Notes: a model not told the origin generated them from the sequence alone. 64,000 nt of DNA from Arthrobacter sp. SLBN-112 (GCF_030944625.1 NZ_JAUSXY010000001.1:3782001-3846000), one strand, 5' to 3'. Shown: positions 25,153 through 33,554, numbered from the stretch's first letter. Translations and numbers: made by a program.

Positions 25153-26901
25153 ATGACGCCTTCCGATGCCGAACTTCGCCTGCTTGCCGGGGCCCGGGAA
25201 TGGGCTGCCCTGGATCCGGATCCCGCAACACAAGCATCGCTGCTTGAGCTTGTCAGCCTGGTTGAAGAGGGCGACCCCGCGGCCCGGCAGGAACTGGAAG
25301 ACAGCTTCCGCGGCACGCTGCAGTTCGGCACGGCGGGCCTGCGTGCCGCGCTCGGACCCGGGCCGAACCGGATGAACCGGGTGGTGGTCCGCCGCGCCGC
25401 AGCCGGACTGGCCGCCTTCCTGGTGGACGCCGTTGCCGACTCCGCTTCCGGCACCCGGCCGCGGGCCGTCGTCGGCTATGACGCCCGGCATAACTCGGAT
25501 GTCTTCGCAGCCGAAACCGCCGCCATCTTCACCGCGGCGGGCATCGAGACGTTCCTGCTCCCGGCAGCCCTCCCCACTCCCCTGCTGGCGTACGCCGTTC
25601 GCGCCTTGGAATGCGACGGCGGCGTCATGGTTACCGCCAGCCACAACCCGCCACAGGACAACGGGTACAAGGTCTACCTGGGCCGGCATGCGGTGTCCGC
25701 TGATGGTGACGGCGCCCAGATCGTGGCACCCTATGATGCCCGGATCGCCGAGCGGATCAGCGCCGTGGGTCCCGTTGACTCAATCGAACTGGCGGACAGC
25801 GGGTGGACCGTCCTGGACGGCTCGCTGGCCGCGGACTACCGGCAGGCGACGGCGGCACTGGCCATGCCGGACCGGTTCCCCGCCCGGGACCTGCGGATCG
25901 TCCTGACCCCGCTGCACGGCGTGGGCGGCGCTACAGCACTGGAGGTCCTGAAAGCGGCAGGTTTCACGGATGTCACCATGGTGGCCGAACAGGCCGAACC
26001 GGACCCCGAATTTCCCACCGTCAGCTTCCCCAACCCGGAAGAACCCGGGGCACTCGACCTCGCCGTGGAGGCGGCCGTACGGCTCGACGCCGACCTCGTC
26101 ATAGCGAACGATCCCGACGCCGACAGGGCTGCCGTCGCCGCCAAGGACCCGGACACCGGTGCCTGGCGGATGCTCCGCGGAGACGAAGTTGGCGCCTTGC
26201 TGGGGGCCCATATTGCCGCCAGGCTCGCGGACGCCGGCACCGGCGCCGAGGCGGACCACCAGGGCGTCTTCGCCAATTCGATCGTGTCCTCACGTCTGCT
26301 GGCTCGCGTTGCGGCCGCCGCGGGATTCGCCCATGAGGCAACCCTGACGGGGTTCAAGTGGATTTCCCGGGTCCCCGGCCTCACCTACGGCTACGAGGAA
26401 GCGCTGGGTTACTGCGTTGCGCCTGACCTGGTGAAGGACAAGGACGGCATTTCCGCCGCCCTCCTGGTCGCCGAACTCGCGGCCACCGCCAAAGCCGCCG
26501 GCAAAACGGTCTTCGACACCCTCGACGAGCTGTACCTCCAGCACGGCCTGCACGCCAGCGACCAGCTGAGCATCAGGGTCGCGGACCTGGGTCTCCTGGA
26601 CGCCATGATGAACCGGCTGCGGGTCTCGCCGCCGGAATCGTTCGGGCAGTCGGCGGTGGAAGTCTTCACGGACCTGGCGGAGGGAACCGGGCAGCTGCCG
26701 CCCACGGAGGGCCTCCTGTACATCACCAGGGACCTGACCCGCGTGATCATCCGGCCCAGCGGCACGGAGCCCAAACTCAAGTGCTACCTCGAAGTGATCC
26801 ACCAGGTGGGTTCCGCTGCGGAACTCCCGGCGGCGCGGCAGGCTGCGCGGGCCGCGCTGGACGAGGTCCTGCACGATGTCAGCGAGGCACTGGGACTTTA
26901 A
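25153..26901 (+). CDS. Phospho-sugar mutase (phosphoglucomutase/phosphomannomutase, PGM2-like)
   Basis: This 582-residue alpha-D-phosphohexomutase interconverts sugar 1- and 6-phosphates (or pentose 1-/5-phosphates). The phosphoserine loop TASHNPPQDNGYKVY (about 160-174), the metal loop NDPDADRAAVA (about 319-329), the sugar-binding GFKWISRVPGLTYGYEEALG (about 399-418) and the phosphate-binding RPSGTEPKLKCYLE (about 535-548) are all present in order. Substrate preference is uncertain, but adjacency to PNP suggests pentose phosphates as one substrate. The true start is the ATG at 25153, with TAGCGT seven bases upstream; the reading frame extends further back without support. Confidence 0.92.
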   Translation: MTPSDAELRLLAGAREWAALDPDPATQASLLELVSLVEEGDPAARQELEDSFRGTLQFGTAGLRAALGPGPNRMNRVVVRRAAAGLAAFLVDAVADSASGTRPRAVVGYDARHNSDVFAAETAAIFTAAGIETFLLPAALPTPLLAYAVRALECDGGVMVTASHNPPQDNGYKVYLGRHAVSADGDGAQIVAPYDARIAERISAVGPVDSIELADSGWTVLDGSLAADYRQATAALAMPDRFPARDLRIVLTPLHGVGGATALEVLKAAGFTDVTMVAEQAEPDPEFPTVSFPNPEEPGALDLAVEAAVRLDADLVIANDPDADRAAVAAKDPDTGAWRMLRGDEVGALLGAHIAARLADAGTGAEADHQGVFANSIVSSRLLARVAAAAGFAHEATLTGFKWISRVPGLTYGYEEALGYCVAPDLVKDKDGISAALLVAELAATAKAAGKTVFDTLDELYLQHGLHASDQLSIRVADLGLLDAMMNRLRVSPPESFGQSAVEVFTDLAEGTGQLPPTEGLLYITRDLTRVIIRPSGTEPKLKCYLEVIHQVGSAAELPAARQAARAALDEVLHDVSEALGL

Positions 26902-26920
26902 CCGCCCTGGGTTAAACGCC

Positions 26921-26946
26921 AAAGGGGCGCCGCTTGGCGCCCCTTT
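26921..26946. terminator. Bidirectional terminator between mutase and nirD
   Basis: AAAGGGGCGCC-GCTT-GGCGCCCCTTT, an 11-bp perfect stem with A and T runs on both sides, suited to both convergent genes. Confidence 0.88.
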
Positions 26947-26964
26947 CGTGTGTGCGGGAAAGTC

Positions 26965-27345
26965 CTAGAGTTTCACTTCGACGAACCCGTTGGTGATCCG
27001 GGTGCTGAACGCATCCAGGCGCAGGCCCGGGGTGGTGAAGCATTCACCGGTTTCGAGGTCGTAGACCTCTTTGTGCAGCGGCGAGGCGATCGTGGGGCGC
27101 GTGCCCTTGGAACCAAGGATGCCGCGCGCCATGACGTGCGCGCCGGTGGCCGGATCCTGATGGCCCACGGCGAAGACTTCGCTTGGGCCGGTGCGGAACA
27201 ACGCCACCTGCATGCCTGCTACCAGGGCGGCCTCGCCCCAGGCGGGTTCGAGGTCATCCACCGCGCAGACACGGTGCCAGCCGGTCCGGAATCCGGCGGT
27301 GTCTGATTCGGCGGCGAGCGCCCCAAGTTCCAGTGTTGCCGTCAT
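26965..27345 (-). CDS. nirD: Assimilatory nitrite reductase small subunit
   Basis: This 126-residue Rieske-fold protein partners with NirB. The central WHRVCAVDDLEPAWGEAALV (about 22-41) and the C-terminal IASPLHKEVYDLETGEC (about 91-107) match NirD; as usual for NirD the Rieske Cys/His pairs are missing, so no iron-sulfur cluster is bound. The ATG at 27345 has AGGAG ten bases upstream; the frame upstream of it is not supported. Unlike the common nirBD operon it is divergent from nirB with a 259-bp gap, so the two subunits need coordinated but separate promoters. Confidence 0.92.
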   Translation of the reverse strand: MTATLELGALAAESDTAGFRTGWHRVCAVDDLEPAWGEAALVAGMQVALFRTGPSEVFAVGHQDPATGAHVMARGILGSKGTRPTIASPLHKEVYDLETGECFTTPGLRLDAFSTRITNGFVEVKL

Positions 27346-27500
27346 GTCCGGCTCCTCTCCCTGTGCCTGTTGTCTTTGCAAGCGGCTGCTTGTGCTGCCG
27401 TGTTCCACGCTAGGTTCCGGGTGTTTCAAGGGGGTGCGGTGAATGTGTCCGGCGGGTAAAAGAGAATTCACGCGGCCGGAAATGCGTTCGTGATGCAGAA

Positions 27501-27554
27501 GTTAAGTTGACGAAACAAAAGGGAAACTGAGGCGAAACTGCCCCTCCCTAGGCT
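27501..27554 (+). promoter_or_regulatory. GlnR-like four-half-site array and -10 of nirB
   Basis: GTTAA (27501), GAAAC (27512), GAAAC (27523) and GAAAC (27534) repeat at exactly 11 bp. Ten bases after the last comes TAGGCT (27549-27554), the -10 hexamer. This fits two adjoining GlnR boxes of the GTnAC-N6-GnAAC type. Confidence 0.75.
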
Positions 27555-27604
27555 GGAGGCACAAGCTGCAGAGCACCGTCTGCGGCCCATGCGAAAGGCC
27601 CACC

Positions 27605-30247
27605 GTGACCGAACAGACTTCAAGCACCGAGACTCCGCGCCGCATCGTCGTCGCCGGCGGCGGCCCTGCGGCCCACCGTTTCGCGGACGCCATGCATGCC
27701 CGCGGCCTCGACGGCTGGCATGTCACGGTCCTCACCGAAGAAGCCCACCTCCCCTACGACCGGGTGGCACTCTCCAAGGCCCTCACGGACACCGGCGTGG
27801 ACCTGACGCTGGGAACGGCCACCATGTGGGACCACGGCTCCGTGGCCCTGAAGACCGGCGAGCGCGTCGTCAAGGTCAACGCCGAAGCCAAGACGGTGGA
27901 AACGGCCGCAGGCAACACCTACGAATATGACGAACTGGTGGTGGCCACAGGCTCGGACGCCGTGCGCCTGCCCATCCCCGGCGCCCAGCACGCCCACGTC
28001 TACCGGACGCTCGAGGACGTGTGGGCCATCAACAAGGCCGTCACAGAACTCACCGAAAAGCTCGGCCGCAAGATCAACGCCGTCACCATCGGCGGCGGCC
28101 TCCTGGGGCTCGAATCCGCCGCCGGCACCGAACAGCTCGGCGCCACCCCCGTAGTCATCAACGGGGCCCCCTGGCTGATGAACACCCAACTGGACGAGGG
28201 CGCAGGCCAGGCCCTGGGCCGCCTGATCGAAGCCAAGGGCTTCGAGGTCCACGGCGGAGTGTTCCCGTCCGAGATCCTGGCGGACGACGACGGCCAGGTC
28301 ACCGGGGTGCTGATGGCCGATGAACGCATCATCCCGGCCGACCTGGTGATCGTGGCGGTCGGCGTCAAGCCCCGCGACGAGCTCTTCCGGGCCGCCGACG
28401 GCGAAGAGCAGCTTTTCAGCCTGGGCCAGCGCGGCGGCGTGGTCATCAACGACTACTGCGCCACCGAGGTCCCCGGCATCTGGGCCATCGGCGAGGTAGC
28501 CAACTTCGGCGGCATGTGCCTTGGCCTGGTGGCTCCCGCCAACACCATGGCCGAGATCGTTGCCGACCGGCTGCACGGCGGCGACGCCACCTTCCCCGGC
28601 TTCGACACCGCCACCAAACTTAAGCTCTCCGGCGTGGACGTGGCCAGCTTCGGGGACGCCTTTGCCCGCACCGAGCACGCCCTCGAAATCGTTTACGCGG
28701 ATCCCGCACGCGGCGTGTACCAGAAAATCGTCACCACGGATGACGCCAAGACCCTCCTGGGCGGCATTTTCGTCGGCGACGCCTCTCCCTACATGAGCCT
28801 GCGCCCGCTCCTGGGCCGCGAACTTCCCGCCGAGCCCGGCGCATTCCTCAGCGCCGCAGGCGGCGGCGAAGCCCCCGAAACCGAGCTTCCCGACGACGCC
28901 ACCCTCTGCTCCTGCAACAACGTCACGGCCGGAACCATCCGGGACGCCATCAACGGCTGCGGCGCATGCGAGGGCAATGCGCCCGTCCAGGAACTGGGCG
29001 AGCTGAAGGGCTGCACCCGTGCCGGAACCCAGTGCGGTTCCTGTGTCCCCATGCTGAAGAAGCTGCTGGAAACCGAGCTGACCAAGTCCGGCGTCGAGGT
29101 CTCCAAGGCGCTGTGCGAGCACATCGAGCTGTCCCGCCAGGAACTGTTCGACGCCATCCGCGTCCTGGGACTGACCTCCTTCGAGGAGATCATGGCCAAG
29201 TATGGCACCGGGGCAGGCTGCGACATCTGCAAGCCCACCATTGCCAACATCCTGGCCAGCCAGAACAGCGCCTACGTGCTGGACGCCGGCCGCGGCACCC
29301 TCCAGGACACCAACGACCGGGCCCTGGCCAACATGCAGAAGGATGGCACCTACTCGGTGGTCCCCCGCATCGCGGGCGGGGAAATTACTCCCAAGAAGCT
29401 CGGTGTGATCGCCGCCGTCGCCGAAAAGTACGGCCTCTACACCAAGATCACCGGCGGCCAGCGGATCGACATGTTCGGTGCCCGGCTGGAGCAGCTCCCG
29501 GAGATCTGGAAGGAATTGGTGGACGCCGGCTTCGAGTCCGGCCAGGCGTACGGCAAGAGTCTGCGGACGGTGAAGTCGTGCGTCGGTTCCACCTGGTGCC
29601 GGTTCGGCGTGCAGGACTCGGTAGCCATGGCCATCCAGCTGGAGCTGCGCTACCGCGGCCTGCGCAGCCCGCACAAGCTGAAAATGGGCGTCTCCGGCTG
29701 TGCCCGTGAATGTGCCGAGGCCCGCGGCAAGGACGTCGGCGTCATCGCCACCGCGGACGGCTGGAACCTCTACGTCGGCGGCAACGGCGGAGCCACCCCC
29801 GCCCACGCCCAGCTCCTGGCCAAGGACCTGGACGACGAAACCCTCATCAAGTACATCGACCGCTACTTCATGTACTACATCCGCACTGCGGACCGCCTTC
29901 AGCGCACCGCCCGGTGGCAGGAAGAGCTCGAGGGCGGCATCAAGCACGTCGAGGACGTGGTGGTCAAGGACACCCTGGGCATCGCCGCCGACCTTGAAGC
30001 GGCCATGGCGAAACACGTGGACACCTACGTGGATGAATGGGCGGACACCCTCAAGGACCCCGAACGGCTACGCCGGTTCCGTTCCTTCGTCAACGCACCC
30101 GACCAGAAGGACGATTCCATCACGTTCGTCCCGGACGAGCGCGGCCAGATGCGCCCCGCCACCGCGGAGGAAAAAGGCAAAGTCCTGATTGGCGCTTCCA
30201 TCCCGATCCGCGCCGCCACGCCGGAAACAACTGGAAACGAGGCATAA
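27605..30247 (+). CDS. nirB: Nitrite reductase (NAD(P)H) large subunit, siroheme protein
   Basis: This 880-residue enzyme reduces nitrite to ammonium in the cytoplasm. Order: FAD motif VVAGGGPAAHRFADAMHARG (about 15-34), NAD motif TIGGGLLGLESAAGTEQLG (about 161-179), a BFD-like [2Fe-2S] domain beginning LCSCNNVTAGTIRDAI (about 435-450) with GTQCGSC (about 475-481), the nitrite/sulfite reductase ferredoxin-like half-domain, and the siroheme/[4Fe-4S] ligands in CVGSTWC (about 658-664) and SGCAREC (about 697-703). All cofactor residues are intact. GTG start. The siroheme methyltransferase gene begins one base after the stop, in one operon with the regulator that follows. Confidence 0.95.
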   Translation: MTEQTSSTETPRRIVVAGGGPAAHRFADAMHARGLDGWHVTVLTEEAHLPYDRVALSKALTDTGVDLTLGTATMWDHGSVALKTGERVVKVNAEAKTVETAAGNTYEYDELVVATGSDAVRLPIPGAQHAHVYRTLEDVWAINKAVTELTEKLGRKINAVTIGGGLLGLESAAGTEQLGATPVVINGAPWLMNTQLDEGAGQALGRLIEAKGFEVHGGVFPSEILADDDGQVTGVLMADERIIPADLVIVAVGVKPRDELFRAADGEEQLFSLGQRGGVVINDYCATEVPGIWAIGEVANFGGMCLGLVAPANTMAEIVADRLHGGDATFPGFDTATKLKLSGVDVASFGDAFARTEHALEIVYADPARGVYQKIVTTDDAKTLLGGIFVGDASPYMSLRPLLGRELPAEPGAFLSAAGGGEAPETELPDDATLCSCNNVTAGTIRDAINGCGACEGNAPVQELGELKGCTRAGTQCGSCVPMLKKLLETELTKSGVEVSKALCEHIELSRQELFDAIRVLGLTSFEEIMAKYGTGAGCDICKPTIANILASQNSAYVLDAGRGTLQDTNDRALANMQKDGTYSVVPRIAGGEITPKKLGVIAAVAEKYGLYTKITGGQRIDMFGARLEQLPEIWKELVDAGFESGQAYGKSLRTVKSCVGSTWCRFGVQDSVAMAIQLELRYRGLRSPHKLKMGVSGCARECAEARGKDVGVIATADGWNLYVGGNGGATPAHAQLLAKDLDDETLIKYIDRYFMYYIRTADRLQRTARWQEELEGGIKHVEDVVVKDTLGIAADLEAAMAKHVDTYVDEWADTLKDPERLRRFRSFVNAPDQKDDSITFVPDERGQMRPATAEEKGKVLIGASIPIRAATPETTGNEA

Positions 30248-30248
30248 C

Positions 30249-31280
30249 ATGCAGCTCAGTATCGACCTCACGGGCCGGGACGTCCTGGTGACCGGCACAG
30301 ACACTGCCGCGCGGCAGGCGGTGCGGCGGTACGAAGCCGCGGGCGCCGTCGTCCACCGCCTCAGCAGCCCGGGCAGCGCCCACGGCGCCCACCTGCCTGA
30401 GCGGCTGTTCCTGGTCGCCGCCGTCGAGGACGGACAGCCAGGCTGGGGCGCCCTAGTGGACCGCTGCCGGGACGCCGGCATCCCGGTCGCCGCGGAGCCT
30501 GCCGCAGGCCCTGCCGGGCACGTCACCCTGGTGGGCGGCGGTCCCGGCACCGGTGACCTGCTCACCGTGGCTGCGGTCAAGGCGCTCCGGGATGCGGACG
30601 TCGTCTTCTATGACCGGCTGGCCCCGTACCAGGAGCTGCCGCTGCTGACTTCCGCCGAGCTGGTGGACGTCGGAAAGAAGCCGGGCCACCACAAGGTCAG
30701 CCAGTCGGACATCGAAAAACTGATGGTCGACAGCGCCCTGGCCGGCAACAACGTGGTCCGCCTCAAGGGCGGGGACCCCTATGTCTTCGGCCGAGGCGGC
30801 GAGGAGGTAGCCGCGTGCGTGGCCGCCGGTGTCAAGGTCCACGTAGTGTCCGGTGTGACCAGCGCCATCTCGGTGCCGGCCGCCGCCGGCATCCCGGTCA
30901 CCCACCGCGAAGTCAGCCACATGTTCACGGTGGTTTCCGGGCACGCCCCGCTCACCGAAAAAGAACACCACCACCTGGCCGGCCTGGGCGGGACCATCGT
31001 GGTGCTGATGGGCATCGGGACCCTTCACCAGCTCGCCGCAGGCCTGCGCCGCGCCGGGATGCGCCCGGACATGCCCATGGCAGTGGTGGAACGCGGCTAC
31101 CGGCCCGGCCAGCGCACCACCATCGCGGACCTGGGCACCATCACCTCCGCCGCTGCCGGTTGCAGCAACCCGGCAGTACTGGTCATCGGCGAGGTGGTCC
31201 GGGTGGCCGAAGTCAACCGGCAGCATGCCGGAGCCGCCGCCGACCTGGACAGGCTGGCGGCCTCGCTGCTGGGATCATGA
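30249..31280 (+). CDS. cobA: Uroporphyrinogen-III C-methyltransferase with vestigial N-terminal domain
   Basis: This 343-residue enzyme methylates uroporphyrinogen III twice with SAM to give precorrin-2, the siroheme precursor needed by NirB. The methyltransferase domain starts near 93 (HVTLVGGGPGTGDLLT) and contains YDRLAP (about 120-125), VRLKGGDPYVFGRGGEE (about 158-174) and VVSGVTSAISVPAAAGIPVT (about 199-218). The first ~90 residues resemble a shortened precorrin-2 dehydrogenase (CysG-N): a Rossmann-like VLVTGTDTAARQAVRRYEAA but no complete GxGxxA loop or catalytic C-terminal half. Precorrin-2 oxidation and iron insertion must therefore be encoded elsewhere or occur here inefficiently. 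Confidence 0.92.
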   Translation: MQLSIDLTGRDVLVTGTDTAARQAVRRYEAAGAVVHRLSSPGSAHGAHLPERLFLVAAVEDGQPGWGALVDRCRDAGIPVAAEPAAGPAGHVTLVGGGPGTGDLLTVAAVKALRDADVVFYDRLAPYQELPLLTSAELVDVGKKPGHHKVSQSDIEKLMVDSALAGNNVVRLKGGDPYVFGRGGEEVAACVAAGVKVHVVSGVTSAISVPAAAGIPVTHREVSHMFTVVSGHAPLTEKEHHHLAGLGGTIVVLMGIGTLHQLAAGLRRAGMRPDMPMAVVERGYRPGQRTTIADLGTITSAAAGCSNPAVLVIGEVVRVAEVNRQHAGAAADLDRLAASLLGS

Positions 31281-31294
31281 AAGGATTGACCCCC

Positions 31295-32458
31295 ATGACC
31301 GCACTTGCACCGGCCGAACAGACGCAGCCCGAACCCACGCAGGCTGAAGAAGCAACGGATGCCGCGGAATCGCCGCTGGAGGGGTTCCGCATCGGCGTCA
31401 CCTCGGACCGGCGCTCCCGCGACCTCATCGAGGCGCTGGAACGGCGCGGCGCGGAAGTGCTGCATGCCCCTGCACTGAAGATCGCCCCCGTCCAGGAGGA
31501 CATGCGCCTCATCGAGGACACCCGGGCCATCATCGCGGCGAAGCCGGACCTGTGCATTGCCACCACGGCCTACGGCATGCGCCGTTGGTGCGAGGCCGCA
31601 GACTCCTTCGGCATTGGCGATGAACTGCTGGAAACGCTGGGAAGCTGCCGGATGTTCGTCCGGGGACCCAAAGCCCGCGGTGCCGTGCGCGCGGCCGGCC
31701 TTGCCGACGTCGGGATCAGCAGTGACGAGACCACCGCCACCTTGGTGGACATGCTGCTCACCGAAGGCGTGAAGGGCAAGACCGTGGCCATGCAGCTGCA
31801 CGGCTACACCGATGTCCGCCAGATCGAACGGTTGCGGATGTCCGGTGCCACCGTCCTGACCGTCACGCCCTACCGCTGGGTGAAGCCTGACGGCGAAGAC
31901 AAGCTTCCGCGGCTGATCGAGGCCGCCTGCAACGGGAACCTGGACGTCCTCACCTTCACCAGTGCCCCCGCGGTGGACGCCATGTGGAGCACGGCCCATG
32001 AGATGGGGCTGTACAAGCAGTTGGTGGAGAGCCTGAAGCTGAATGTCACCACCGCCGTGGTGGGTCCCGTGACAGCACAGCCTCTCCTCGACGCGGGCGT
32101 GACGCCGCTCATCCCGGAACGTTTCCGCATGGGGGCCCTCATCCGGCTGGTGTGCGAGCACCTGGCACTGAACCACGTCCGGCGGCTGGATACCCGCTCC
32201 GGAAACATCGAGCTTCGCGGCCGCAGCCTGCGGATCGACGGCCAGGCAGTGGAACTGGCACCCGCTCCCTTGCTGCTCCTGCGCGCCCTGCTGGGTGCCG
32301 GCGGCGCTGTCCTGTCCCGTGAATCCCTCTCCGACCTGCTGGAACTTCGGGGTTCCGTGCACGCGCTGGACATGACGGTCAGCCGGCTGCGGTCCTCGCT
32401 GCCGGACGGCAAGCTCATTGAAACCGTGGTCAAGCGCGGCTACCGGATCCGCCTCTAG
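31295..32458 (+). CDS. nnaR: HemD-like/winged-helix regulator of nitrate assimilation (NnaR type)
   Basis: This 387-residue protein joins a uroporphyrinogen-III synthase-like domain (FRIGVTSDRRSRDLIEALER, from about 31) to a C-terminal OmpR-type winged helix (about 295-387: SRESLSDLLELRGSVHALDM, KLIETVVKRGYRIRL). The same fusion is NnaR of Streptomyces and mycobacteria, a DNA-binding co-activator that works with GlnR on nitrate/nitrite genes. Its position directly after nirB-cobA supports that role, as an autoregulated operon member. I chose ATG 31295 because AGGA lies nine bases upstream; ATG 31277, overlapping the cobA stop, is the alternative. Synthase activity is possible but unproven. 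Confidence 0.85.
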   Translation: MTALAPAEQTQPEPTQAEEATDAAESPLEGFRIGVTSDRRSRDLIEALERRGAEVLHAPALKIAPVQEDMRLIEDTRAIIAAKPDLCIATTAYGMRRWCEAADSFGIGDELLETLGSCRMFVRGPKARGAVRAAGLADVGISSDETTATLVDMLLTEGVKGKTVAMQLHGYTDVRQIERLRMSGATVLTVTPYRWVKPDGEDKLPRLIEAACNGNLDVLTFTSAPAVDAMWSTAHEMGLYKQLVESLKLNVTTAVVGPVTAQPLLDAGVTPLIPERFRMGALIRLVCEHLALNHVRRLDTRSGNIELRGRSLRIDGQAVELAPAPLLLLRALLGAGGAVLSRESLSDLLELRGSVHALDMTVSRLRSSLPDGKLIETVVKRGYRIRL

Positions 32459-32519
32459 CGTCCGGAAAAGAGCCGATTGTGTCGGCCCGCTCCCGGATGA
32501 GAGGTGCGTCACGGGTTGT

Positions 32520-32546
32520 GTTACCGGCCGGTAAATACTGGCGAAC
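32520..32546. promoter_or_regulatory. Upstream GTTAC/GTAAA/CGAAC triplet with TTACCGGCCGGTAA palindrome
   Basis: GTTAC (32520), GTAAA (32531) and CGAAC (32542) repeat at 11 bp, and the first two form the perfect palindrome TTACCGGCCGGTAA (32521-32534). It resembles the palindrome at 2344-2359. It may be a distal GlnR box or a TetR-type operator. Confidence 0.4.
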
Positions 32547-32562
32547 AGGACCCCTGGAAACA

Positions 32563-32605
32563 GCAATGGACGGGTAACACAACCGAAAAAGCAAGCCCCT
32601 ACGCT
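32563..32605 (+). promoter_or_regulatory. GlnR-like half-sites and -10 of the 32.66-kb FAD protein
   Basis: GCAAT (32563), GTAAC (32574) and GAAAA (32585) at 11-bp steps, then exactly ten bases to TACGCT (32600-32605). The layout is identical to that of narK and nirB. Confidence 0.65.
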
Positions 32606-32660
32606 GGGTTCCATCACGAAGTTCCGGCCGGTTACCGGCCACCAGCGAAAGGGCCAGCAC

Positions 32661-33554
32661 ATGTCCGCTCCGGCACCCTCACCGTCCACCTCCGACGCAA
32701 CCCGCATCGTCATCGCCGGCGCCGGACCGGCCGCCCAAGCCCTGGTGGCACAGTTGGACCGCGCCCGTTTCACCGGCAACATCACCGTGCTGAGCAACCG
32801 TGACGACACCCCCGCCGAACTGCTGGAGCTGGCCATGCTGCCCCAGGTTTCCGTGCGGTTCGGCCAGCCAGCAAGCCATGTCGACGCCGCCAACCGAACG
32901 GTGGCCACCGCCGACGGCATGGAATTCGCGTACGACCACCTGGTCATTGCCACCGGTTCCGCCCCCGTCGCCAACCCCGTGGACGGCGCCGCCCAGTGCC
33001 TGAGCTACTCCACCATCGATGACGCCCCGCGCATCGCCGAGGGAGTGCAGGAAATCACCCGGGAGCTGGGGCGACGGCCCGTCGGCATCCTCGTCGGTAC
33101 GGGCGCGGCTGCCGGACAGGCTGAAGCAGTACTCCGGGCCAAGGGCGTGCGGCCCATCCGCACCACGGCCCGGCCCGCCGCCGTCGTACCTTCCGTTGCC
33201 CCGGGCGGATCCCCCTCCGGCCTGGCCACGTCCGCCGTCGTCTTCGAGGACGGCAGCAGCATGACCGGAGACCTGGTGGTCCTGGCCGAGGAGCGGGTGT
33301 CCCGGGACAGCCTCGCCGCCACTGCGGGTGTGCGAACGGCCGCCGGCGGCGGCATCGTGATCAGCCGTGACTTCCGCACCTCGGTCCCCGGCATTTGGGC
33401 CATCGGTGACGCCGCGGCGTTCGACGGCGTGCGGCTGGGCCTGCTGGTCGCGGCGGCGTCCGCTGCGGGTGCCTGCGCCAGCCAGTTGCTGACCGCTGTT
33501 GCCACAGCGGCTCCGTCCGCCGCTCCCGCGCCTGCACTCCAGGTGGCCGCCTGA
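32661..33554 (+). CDS. Reduced NirB/NasB-like FAD-binding oxidoreductase
   Basis: This 297-residue protein matches the FAD-binding half of NirB: RIVIAGAGPAAQALVAQLDR (about 14-33), the ATGSAPVAN hinge (about 96-104) and the FAD-closing VPGIWAIGDAAAF (about 240-252). The segment expected to hold the NAD(P) loop reads PVGILVGTGAAAGQAEAVLR, with the glycine pattern eroded, and the protein stops without a dimerisation, BFD or siroheme domain. Alanine-rich tail. It may be a non-catalytic or electron-carrier paralogue. Its GlnR-like promoter places it in the nitrate regulon. Strong placement, unknown reaction. Confidence 0.75.
   Translation: MSAPAPSPSTSDATRIVIAGAGPAAQALVAQLDRARFTGNITVLSNRDDTPAELLELAMLPQVSVRFGQPASHVDAANRTVATADGMEFAYDHLVIATGSAPVANPVDGAAQCLSYSTIDDAPRIAEGVQEITRELGRRPVGILVGTGAAAGQAEAVLRAKGVRPIRTTARPAAVVPSVAPGGSPSGLATSAVVFEDGSSMTGDLVVLAEERVSRDSLAATAGVRTAAGGGIVISRDFRTSVPGIWAIGDAAAFDGVRLGLLVAAASAAGACASQLLTAVATAAPSAAPAPALQVAA

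Noticed and set aside
27620..30016. 798-codon open frame antisense to nirB
   Set aside because: Shadow frame: His/Gly/Val-rich composition typical of reverse-read high-GC genes, with no domain or ribosome binding site.
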